A stretch of 64,000 nt of DNA. Origin: Sporocytophaga sp. Its GTDB lineage: Bacteria > Bacteroidota > Bacteroidia > Cytophagales > Cytophagaceae. Where the stretch lies: positions 429,811 through 493,810 of the forward strand of contig NZ_JAGHZZ010000003.1 of the NCBI RefSeq assembly GCF_017745095.1. Reading direction: 5' to 3'. This document shows positions 12,001 through 21,300 of the stretch, one piece after another. The position numbers and the translations under genes are program-made. A model generated the notes under the pieces. That model searched no databases and was not told the origin of the DNA. It saw only the letters and a list, made by a program, of their open reading frames with translations. The number at the start of each line of letters is the position of its first letter. The stretch's first letter is position 1.

Positions 12001-15000
12001 ATTAATAGGTGTAGCCGCTTTGTCAACCACAGGCAGATTTGACAATGTACCCCTTCTCTCTGCTTCCTCTTTTACAAATCGACTGAGTTTAGTGATGGTC
12101 GGATAGCTATAAACCTTAATTGCATCTATCTTCGTTTTATACTTTTCATTGATCTTGCGAATGAAGGTAACTCCTGTAATAGAGTCCAAACCAAGATCAA
12201 CAAACTGGGTATTCTCGTCTATTTCATGCTCCTGCATGTGCAACTCTGCGGACAAAAGCTTTTTGATACTTGCCGTAACTTCTGGCAAATTATCTTGCCC
12301 CTGAGATTGATCTTCATTTATTAATTCAACCTTCTGTTGGATGCGGAAATTTTGACCTGTAGAAACTGGTGCAGTTTGCACTGTCTTTCTAGACAATAGC
12401 AAATTCTTTTCAATTTCTTCCTTTAAAAATCGACTTAGCTTAGTCAGCGTGGGATAGCTATAAACTTTAATTGCATCTATTTTCGTTTTAAATCTATCAT
12501 TGATCTTACGTACCAAAGTCACTCCAGTAATAGAGTCAAGACCCAGATCAACAAATTGTGTATTTTCATCAATTCCTTGCTCCTGCATGTGCAGTTCTTC
12601 CGCTAGCAATCTTTTAACCGATGCAGTGATTTCAGTCAAGTTAGCAAAGGTTGCAGGTATTTCATTGGTTAAAAAATTAGCCTGTAGGTTAGGTTGAGCA
12701 GCCTTAGTAACAGATAAATTTACTTCAGGTTTATTAGATAATGTACCCACTTTCTCCACCTCCTCTTTTACAAAGCGACTTAGTTTTGACAAGGTTGGAT
12801 AACTATACACTTTAATTGCATCTATCCTTGTTTTATACTTCTCATTGATTTTACGAATGAAAGTAACTCCTGTGATTGAATCCAAACCAAGGTCAACAAA
12901 CTGAATATTATCGTCGATATCATGCTCTTGCATGTGTAACTCATTTGCAAGGAGATTTTTAATGCTTGCTGCAACTGAAGAAAGGTTATCAATGTTCTTA
13001 TTTAAAGTTGAGACAGTTAATTCTTTAAGTATAGTCTTTTCAGTATCATTTACCTGAGAATTCTGTGAAGATTGCTCTTGAATAAAATTATCTTCAATCT
13101 GCTTTAATGTTTCGACATGGCCAACAAAGGTTTTCTCATGCATAGAGAGTTCAAGTTCGTAAGTTTCCTCAAGTGGAGCCCAAAGATGCTGAGTCAACTG
13201 ATGCTTTAATGCTATTAAGCTACTTCTGGATCTAGTTGTGATATTTCTTGCTATGTCCATAGCTTCCTGATATATCTTTTCTCTAGCTATAAAAGTCATC
13301 ACAAGACCTCGCTCCTTTAACTCTTTACCAGAATATTCTTGAGCAGTGAGCAATGTTTCTCTTGTCAGATCATATCCGATTTTCTCAGGATAAATAAAAG
13401 TTGCGCCTGCTCCGGGAGTAAATCCGTAATTCATATACGGACTAAAATATTTGCTTTCCTCACTGAACAGAACCAAATCAGCAAACATTCCAAGATTCCA
13501 CCCTCCACCAATACCATGGCCTTGCATAGCTGCAATTACAGGTATCCTGCATGTCATTGCAATTTGAAAAATTCTGTTATCGGTAAATTTTGATTTTCCT
13601 TCCTGAATGTCCAGTAAATTTTCCTTTGTTCCACCCGAAGAAAAATAATTATCATAGCCTATGAGAACAACGGCTTTATAAGTTGTAGATTTTTCTACAT
13701 GCTCAAACACTTCGTTCATCCCTTCTATGAAAGCTCCGGAAAACATATTCTTCGCTTCACGATCTTCCATTTTCACAACAAGTATACCTTCAGGATGAGC
13801 TGTTGCAGATATAACCTTTGACTTAATAGATATTATAAAAGGTGAAGCTGGAAGCAATTCACTGTCAACCTCTTTAGGTTCAGACCATGCAGGTAGATTT
13901 TTAATCTTCTCCCGAATATCTATAGCATTCTCCTTTTTCCACCTCGTCAAGGTTTCCAATGGATACTTACCCCAATAATCTCCAAGTTGCAAAGCCGCAT
14001 TTAAGGTATCGTCATTATTCGAAGCCCTGGTAACTCCTGTAATCTTCTGTAGTTCTAAGCCAGAAAAACCTTTAGCAGTTATTAATATTTCATTTCCAGA
14101 ATAATTACCAAAACGCTTTGAAAAAATAACTCCTGCTTGCTTGGAAAGCTCCGAGTTCTGAAAGATGCCTTTGGCAGAATAATTAGCCCTTGTGTTATAT
14201 ATGCAGGCATCACAAAATAAACTTACAAACCATGCAACACCATTTGTATTTGAATTCAACACTGCAATAACTGGAATAGAGCTTTCAAGAATAAGATTTT
14301 GTAAATCCAGAACTTCATTAACTGCAACCTCCGATCCTGTCCCTGGTATAAAATCACCATGCCCACTAGTAAGAACAATAGATTTATAATGTGAAGTCTT
14401 ATTAACCTGATTAAATATATTTCTTAAATCTGCAACTAATGCTTTAACGCCATATTCTTTTCCTTCAGCACACATTGTTATCACCAAAACATTTCCTTGG
14501 TGCTCCAACTCTATATATTTAGCAGGAGAGGTAATCTCCTCCTGAGCCATATTTTGTTTACTATAATTGACTAATGGATCAACAAGAGTCAACCCCTCAG
14601 TCTTCCTGACAATGGACCTCGATAAATGTTGCTTCAACAGACTAAGAGACTCTTCAGATTTTGTAGCGAGATTTGCAGCCAATTGCTGAGCATAAGCCTC
14701 TACTTGATCAGAAGAGAGAATTGGACATGCCCATCCTTTTCCTTTGAGTTGGTTACCATTTGAAGATTCCGAGGCATATAAAAAATCCGTCGCTAAAAGC
14801 TTACCGAAACGTTCCTCATATAGTTGATACTCTGTTAACGTTGGAAATATTCCGTCTTGCAGACTTGTATAATAGTAGTTTCCATTTGTACTGCAAATCA
14901 TAAAGTCGCACAAGGCACCAACCAGAAAACCTGCACCAGTCGCATCCCCTTGCATTGCTGCTATAACTGGAAATGGAATTGACACAATCGATTGAAATAA

Positions 15001-15264
15001 TTTGTGCTCAATGGCAAGATTATATGCTCTTCTATCACCAGTCAAAAAGCCAGTAGGTGTTCCAGTAAGGATTAGTGCTTTAACCGATGGTTTATTTTGA
15101 ACTTCACTAATCAACTCTTTCAACTGCTCTATTAAATCCTTCGAAAGTGTATTGTTATTAGGAGCTTTTATTTGAATTGAATATACGCCATATCCTAAAT
15201 CAGATAAGGCGACTAAAGGTGGAGTATTTATATTGCTTTCTTGGTTTGATGGTTCAAAAGTCAT
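9019..15264 (-). CDS. Trans-AT PKS: CR-CR-CR-ACP-ACP-ACP-KS-DH
   Basis: The protein has 2081 residues. It starts with three crotonase-like domains (about residues 20-240, 245-470, 485-735), continues with three tandem ACPs (Ser796, Ser911, Ser1028), one KS (about 1130-1560; Cys1298 in ETACSSS, then EAHGTGT and NIGH) and a DH (about 1740-2030). The DH looks active: His1772 in HQVNGQKVLP and Asp1945/Gln1949 in DSALQ. The C-terminus (KKVIEGILNNEVSIDEAVNLG, residues 2061-2081) resembles a short helical docking element that could pair with the N-terminus of the next PKS. The crotonases and ACPs probably serve the KS at the end of the preceding protein, while this KS-DH is completed by the KR-ACP of the next protein. 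The residue six after each ACP Ser is Phe, Leu and Phe, not Trp. The gene lies 61 bases after the upstream PKS gene. There is no AT. Confidence 0.95.
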   Translation of the reverse strand: MTFEPSNQESNINTPPLVALSDLGYGVYSIQIKAPNNNTLSKDLIEQLKELISEVQNKPSVKALILTGTPTGFLTGDRRAYNLAIEHKLFQSIVSIPFPVIAAMQGDATGAGFLVGALCDFMICSTNGNYYYTSLQDGIFPTLTEYQLYEERFGKLLATDFLYASESSNGNQLKGKGWACPILSSDQVEAYAQQLAANLATKSEESLSLLKQHLSRSIVRKTEGLTLVDPLVNYSKQNMAQEEITSPAKYIELEHQGNVLVITMCAEGKEYGVKALVADLRNIFNQVNKTSHYKSIVLTSGHGDFIPGTGSEVAVNEVLDLQNLILESSIPVIAVLNSNTNGVAWFVSLFCDACIYNTRANYSAKGIFQNSELSKQAGVIFSKRFGNYSGNEILITAKGFSGLELQKITGVTRASNNDDTLNAALQLGDYWGKYPLETLTRWKKENAIDIREKIKNLPAWSEPKEVDSELLPASPFIISIKSKVISATAHPEGILVVKMEDREAKNMFSGAFIEGMNEVFEHVEKSTTYKAVVLIGYDNYFSSGGTKENLLDIQEGKSKFTDNRIFQIAMTCRIPVIAAMQGHGIGGGWNLGMFADLVLFSEESKYFSPYMNYGFTPGAGATFIYPEKIGYDLTRETLLTAQEYSGKELKERGLVMTFIAREKIYQEAMDIARNITTRSRSSLIALKHQLTQHLWAPLEETYELELSMHEKTFVGHVETLKQIEDNFIQEQSSQNSQVNDTEKTILKELTVSTLNKNIDNLSSVAASIKNLLANELHMQEHDIDDNIQFVDLGLDSITGVTFIRKINEKYKTRIDAIKVYSYPTLSKLSRFVKEEVEKVGTLSNKPEVNLSVTKAAQPNLQANFLTNEIPATFANLTEITASVKRLLAEELHMQEQGIDENTQFVDLGLDSITGVTLVRKINDRFKTKIDAIKVYSYPTLTKLSRFLKEEIEKNLLLSRKTVQTAPVSTGQNFRIQQKVELINEDQSQGQDNLPEVTASIKKLLSAELHMQEHEIDENTQFVDLGLDSITGVTFIRKINEKYKTKIDAIKVYSYPTITKLSRFVKEEAERRGTLSNLPVVDKAATPINISTVEKSIEATKVATRKLVSWRSNKPALRIKAEETRQSNQLQPIAVIGMAGQFPMANNLDEFWQNISQGKNCISEISPKRWDIDNYYQKGEAKPGKTNSKWTGALEEYDLFDPLFFNISPTEAESMDPQQRVFLQACWHTIENAGYNPQKLSGSKCGVFVGCGQGDYRLLSKDLPISAMGFTGSDTSILAGRVSYFLNLQGPSLSIETACSSSLVAIANACDSLTSGNSDLALAGGVYIMTGPEVHIKCAQMGMLSQDGKCHTFDQSANGFVPGEGVGVVMLKRLADAERDQDIILGVIQGWGVNQDGKTNGITAPNSESQTRLEQEVYDKFQIDPEQIQLIEAHGTGTKLGDPIEVDALKQAFSKYTQKREYCALGSVKSNIGHCLTAAGVASFIKVIQSLNHKQLPPTINYSKLNEHISLNDSPFYVNDRLLDWKVGNTEKRRAAISAFGFSGTNAHIVLSEYLSTVRSNSAISVISKNEKVIIPISARNAEQLKQRAIDLLKFIQKDKSLDLTSVAYTLQVGREEMEERLGFVVGSLSELVQKLKAYINNDENIAATYQGKVTGNKVGLKAIIQDESTKEVIVEKYIAQKNLPDLLILWTKGLEFDWNKLYGNRKSQRIVLPVYPFAKERYWIDSVEQTSISTKEILKFVLHPLLHSNTSNFREQSYTSVFTGKELFLKDHQVNGQKVLPGVAYLEMARAAIENALPVKAKSSIMELQNTVWLQPIIVDGDKEVTIALFADEINGSQQETINFEVYTKDGDQEILHCQGEAVFVSKVTPGKLDIDKLQRQAQRGALVSGSIYEVFTRMGFTYGPAHQGISHINIGDKEVVAYLHLPTVAEADQNDYHLHPSLMDSALQSSIGLTADLKEGLNKPILPFALDSLQIISACKNEMVAWVRYSSGSSPDDKIMKIDIDLCDLQGNICVKLKGFKSRVLENDIKSDKYNKIESAFNFQESPNTSKSPFDDSYYKKVIEGILNNEVSIDEAVNLG
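13060..15207 (-). other. Crotonase (ECH-like) domain triplet A inside the PKS
   Basis: This is the sister of the triplet at 2110-4245 with the same order. Domain 1 has QGDATGAGFLVGALCDF (residues 105-121), domain 2 has NSNTNGVAWFVSLFCDA (337-353) and domain 3 is PksI/ECH2-like with GYDNYFSSGGTKE (536-548), QGHGIGGGWNLGMFAD (581-596) and YGFTPGAGATF (613-623). It is followed by three ACPs instead of two. Known beta-branching clusters usually carry ECH1 and ECH2 as separate proteins, although single fused crotonase domains are known in several PKSs. Here three are fused in a row, twice. Confidence 0.8.
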
Positions 15265-15325
15265 ATTCTTTCTCGTAAAGAAGTTTCAAAAGCTAAACTA
15301 TCTGTATTCCTGCACTGAGGGTTTA

Positions 15326-18300
15326 CTAAAAAATATCCGAAAGTGTAACTGACGCTTTGCTCGAGGCGGAAGGCTCAATTTCCTTTGATCCTAGATCATT
15401 CAAAGTAACTAACAAACTACTGGCTAGCTCATTTAATTGTACCTGCTTGTTCAATTTTTCTTGTTGGATATTGAAAGAAATTTCCTTTGATGCAAGCTGG
15501 ATAGATTTAGGAGTTGGTAGTGCCATTGATGACATTATCTGCTCCTGACCATTTCCTAATTGACTAAGTAGGTCTCGCTGGTATGTGAGGCCTCGCATCG
15601 TTACACATATATTTCCTTGTTGATCAAAAAGATCAATATCTAATTTGATCATTACATCATCCTCAACGCTCTCTTGAGAATATCCCACCCAGACAACCAT
15701 CTCTTTGCTACAATTGGCCAGAATGGATAGCGAATCTAAAGCAAAAAGGTATGATGACTGACTTAGATTTTTAGAAGAACCTCCTATGAATCCACTTGCT
15801 ACTTTTAAGGCACTATTCATCAGGGTTGGATGCAGCGCATATTCACTCAAGTTATTTTCAAAATTGAGAGGTAATTGGATGATAATCGAAGATCCATTAG
15901 TTCTTTGCTTAACAGTAAGAATATCTTTTACCTGCTTAGTAAGGAAAATAGCTTGTCCTTGACAGTGGATAATTTCTTCTTTATTGTCCAGACTATAAAT
16001 TTCAAAGTCAACCTGATCCATCTCTTTTGCAAACAATGCTATAGTTACTTCTTTGTTATCTCCAGCTATAAATGGTTCTCCCCAAGCTATATTATGGAGC
16101 TCCAGAATACTTGACTCCAGACCATGAGGCATTGCTTTTTCTATTGCCACCCTTGCCATCTCCAGATATGCAGCAGGTGAAAGAATTTTTTGAACTGCAT
16201 TTTTTGCAGTGTTTACTTTAAAATCTTCAAAGAAAAATTCTTTGCCGTTAAATGTTGAGCTATAGCTTTGCTGCAATAAATCTGAAGTATTCACCTGTAA
16301 CAAAGGATGAATAACGGCAGATGCAACAGCCTTGGCAACCTGTTGCGGTGTATCTGCCGTATCAATCCAGTAACGTTCTCTTGCAAACGGATAGGTAGGA
16401 AGACTGATACGCTCGGGCTTTATTTCTCCGTAAAACTTACTCCAATCCAGATTCAATCCTTTAACCCATAGATCAAATAATTTTGAATACTTTCCGCCTG
16501 CTATCCATTTATCAATTGCATCTCTTAGATCAGAATCAGTGCTAAATAAGGACAAGGTATCTTTGTTATCTTTAACTTGTCCACGATATATATCTTCAAT
16601 ATCCTGCTCGCCATTAAGATATGCCTGAAGTTTGATCAACAATTCATCTGCAGTGGAGACCATAAATCCAACCCGCTCATCCATAGCAACCCTTCCAACT
16701 TGTAAAGTATATGCCACTGAGTCTAATTGAAGGTCCTTTTTAGAATCACGAATATACTCTGCTAAATCATAGGCCTTTTGCTTTAATTGTTCTGATGTTC
16801 TCGCAGACAAAGGAATGAAGACCTTATCATTCTTTTCGTTGGAAACATTAGAATGACTTGTTCCTTTTGATGAGATATACTCCTGAACTATTAGGTGAGC
16901 ATTTGCTCCACCTGCTCCAAATGATGAAATTCCAGCAGTACGAGGTATTTCCTTAATAATTCCGTTTTTATTTTGTAATGGGCGCTGCCATTTCTCCAAA
17001 CTCTTCTGCACTTTAAACGGAGTCTGACTGAAATCAATCTCCGGATTAGGGACATTGGAATGAAGTGAAGGTACTAGTTCCTGATACTTAAGCTGAAGTA
17101 ATACCTTAGTTAATCCGGCAATACCTGCAGCTGATTCACCATGACCAATGTTTGATTTTACAGATCCTATAGAACAAAACTGATTTTTATTTGTGGTCTC
17201 TTTAAAACTACGGGTTAAGCTGGAAATCTCGATGGGATCTCCCAGCGCTGTACCTGTCCCATGTGCTTCAATGTAACTAATCTCTTCTGCAACCATGTTG
17301 GAGCGTTCCAAAGCTTTGGAGACCACTGCAGCCTGAGCTTTAGGATTCGGAACTGTATATCCGTTTGTCCTTCCACCCGCATTGATAGCACTTCCTTTTA
17401 TGACTCCATATATATGATCTCCATCCTTTTCTGCCTGATGTAAAGGTTTTAGAATAACAACCCCAACACCTTCAGAGTCGACAAAACCATCAGCCTGATC
17501 ACCAAATGCTTTGCATTGATTGCTTGTCGATAACATGGTCATCTCTGACAGACCTGTATAATGCACTGGATCTATAATCAGATTGACACCTCCTGCAATT
17601 GCACAAGTGGTCAAACCACTATACATGCTTTCCAATGCCATGTGAATAGCTGTTAGGGAGGCTGAACATGCGGTATCTACTGCTAAAGAAGGACCTTGGA
17701 AATTTAAAAGATATGATACTCTGTTGGCGATAGAATAATGAAAAGGTTGAGCTGTATACCTTGCATTCATTACACCTGCAAATACTCCGATTTTCTCAAT
17801 ATCACCTAAACCTTCAGGAGTATAACCAGCATCTTCTATTGCATGGTAAGCGGCTTCCAGGAATAATCTTTCCTGAGGATCCATACGTTTCGCCTCTTTG
17901 GGAGAAATTTTAAAAAACAATGGGTCAAATTTGTCTATGTCGTTTATGAAACCACCCCACTTAGTATAAATTTTCCCAGGCTTTCCTTTCTCCGGATCAA
18001 AATAATCTTCCCAATTCCAACGGTCTTTAGGGATTTCAGTAATACAGTTTAATCCCTTAGATAAATTCAACCAGAATTCATTCAGGTTCTTTGATTGAGG
18101 ATATCTTCCGCTTACACCTACAATTGCAACATCAAAAATCGATGGAGTAAATTTTGCAGTCTGAGCCATCGGAAAAGAATTTTGACGACCTCTCCTTAAT
18201 ACCTGTGTTGATTTTGTTTCTACAACAACCTTGTGTTCATGCACATTAATCTCCTCAGCAGGTTTTGATAACTTCAGAGACTCAATAGTATTAATTGCAC

Positions 18301-21300
18301 TGGCAGTTATTTCAAGTAATATATCTTTTTTGTTTTCTATAAAATAATCTACCAGCCCATCGACAGTCTGCACTTCAAAAAACAAAGTGCTCGTAATATC
18401 AGGGAATATTTTCCGAAGTTTATTAGTAAGTTGAACAACCAAAATGGAATCGAGGCCATATTCCGAGAGTGGTTGATATGGGTTTATCTGTCCAGCACTC
18501 ATTCTCAAAGTCTCCGCAACCAACTTTTGAAAATAAGGAATACACTTATCTCTCAATGATTCAGAATGGCTGCCAGAATCTTTCTTTATTTTTACTACCT
18601 CTGTTATGTTAGCTAAGGCAGGCTTATTATGAATAATTACAGGTTTTGGTTCTTGAATATTGATCTGTTGTCTTACAACACCATCGCTACTTGCAGCTAT
18701 GATCTGCTGACCAAATCCATGAACATCCGCAGCTGGAAAGAATGTTAATTTAAATCCCTCTCCATACAAAACTTCCAGCCATTTCTCTGGTGTCAAGGCA
18801 GGGCTGCCTGGCAAACGTAATGCTGCATCCTCATACAACCACCATCCGTCAAGCAATCCAAAGGTAAGGTGGGTAAACAGCGACCATGTGCTTATTTCAT
18901 TAAGCAAAATAACACCCTGATTTTTTAATACTGCCTTTGCATTTCGCAAAGTCTTTCTGATATTATTTGTTGCATGCAACACATTGGTAGCAATTACCAA
19001 ATCATAATGATCCGCTTGAATTGTTTGCGACTGTTGTGATAAAGGTTTGGAAATATCGAATAATGCAGTAGTCAACGCTGGAAACTGAGGTTGATAATGT
19101 TCTTCCGCATGAAGTAAAAAAGCCTTTGATAGATCCGTGTAACAATACTCTTCAACAAAATCACCAAACTCTTTTAACATAGGTAATAATCTTGCTGTTG
19201 TACCGCCTGTACCAGCCCCGATTTCAAGAATACGGAATTTGCTCCCTTTGTCTGCCTGGTACTTTTGTTTAATGAATGCCCTCAGTGTTTCTGCCAGCAC
19301 CTGATTGTAATAATCTGCAACTACGTTCTTCTTGTAAATCCCTTCTACCAATTCCATGGAAGAATTCGGAAACATAACGTCTGTCGCTGGCTGTTTGCCC
19401 CTCAAAATATTCGGTAATGCCTTCAGACATGCTTCCAATAAGGTTATATGAGCCTTAAGATCCGGGTTAGCAATCCATGCTGATTTTTTACTTTCCCACT
19501 CCGCCCATGCCTCCTCAAGCTTTTTGATTTTATTAACAGTCAAATTCGCATTTAATAAGCCTTGCTGTTGTAAATGATCAATGGTGGACACCAGCCATTT
19601 TTCATAAAAAGGTGCAGGCTGCTTTTCTGAAAGCAACTCACACATTTTATAAATTCCGTCTTTGAATAGCCCCAACGAAACCAAACTCGATATCAAAATT
19701 TCTGATATCAAAGCTTCCATTTCTGATGTAAACATCCCTGACTTCAGGGCATTAGGATTTATGGATGGTTTATCTATAATTACTCTAGCTTTTGATAAAT
19801 TAAGAGTTGTTGATGTAGGATAAAAACTTACTGACTCTGAAACATTGAGATCTTCAAGAGCCTGTGCATTGAGAGTTTTATGTAATATCATCTGGCTCAC
19901 TTCAGAACCAACCAGATTTTGCAAGGCTTCCATGCCTTCATCAGATTCAATTGATCCAATTCCCTTTTGAATCATTCTCTTCCTATAGGACTCATCCGTA
20001 ACGATCCCCGCAATTCCCCAATAACCCCAGTTCACAATTTTTACCGGATAGACATGAGTCTCTTGCAGGTGAAGAGCATAACTGTCTTTGAATGTGCAAC
20101 CTGCAGCATAGTTGGATTGGCCAGCAGATTTATTAAAGGACATCAGAGAAGAAAAGAAAAGCATAAAGTCGAGATCCTGACTGCCAAATACCTTTTCCAT
20201 GTTTATACTTACGTCAACTTTGGCTGATAGGCTGGCTCTGAACCTAGATTCTTCCATCTGGGTTATGCTCTGATCTTGCAGCACAATAGCCGAATGGATA
20301 ACTCCATGAATTTTTGGATGAACTTTCAGAATCATTTCCAATGCATGCTCTAAAGCTTCTGACTTTGTGGCATCAGCTGATATATAAAGGGGTGCGTCGC
20401 CCAACAAGCTTAATGACCTGATTTTATCTTCTATTGAAGAATTATATTCTTGTCTACCAATCCAGATAATTCTTGCCTGATATTGTTCGATCATATATCT
20501 GCTCCACACTTCTCCAACACCTCCAGCACCTCCAATAACCACATATACACCTCTTTGCTTGTATGTTGAAGTAACTTTCGGAATAGTTCCTACATGTGCC
20601 AACTCTTGCTTAAACCATTCCCCATTTCTGTGCGCCAGACCATTTCCTTCTTTATCAAAAGGTAATGACAAACATTCTTCAGAAGACAAAGATTGAAGTG
20701 AATCCACGTCAAGCAATCGTATATTCCAATGGAGATATTCTTTAGCCAAACTACCTACTAAACCGAATATTCCAGCATGAGTAGGTCTAATGAGATCATC
20801 ATTCCTTACTTTCTGAGTTTTACCGATGATGATTGTCCAATGAAGCTCATTTTCTGCATATCCTAGCTTTAATAAGGCTTTTATAATCCTGAATACTGCT
20901 AATACTCCATCTTCTTGCTTATCTATTATATTTATATCAGCCTCATTAATTTGATCACTTCCAGGAGAAACATCTGGTGCAATCCAAAGTAAATGATCAA
21001 AAGAAGATTCTTTTAGTTTAGCTTGAATCGTTTCAATAGATGAACCTGAAGACAATTGAATAAGGAGAGCTTTTGGATAGGATTTTTGCAACCAGCTCAA
21101 CTGATCTTCAGTTCCTCCTAATAGAAGTATTTTTCCAGATTCAGGAAGATTATTCCTAGTAAGTGCCCCAATCAATAGCGGATTCCACACCGGGATTAAA
21201 TGCTGCAACCCATCTTTAATTTCCTGACCTTTCTGAATTACTTCTTTCTTGTCAACTCCAAACCCACTTTCCGCAACTCTTGTAGAAAATCCCTTCATCT

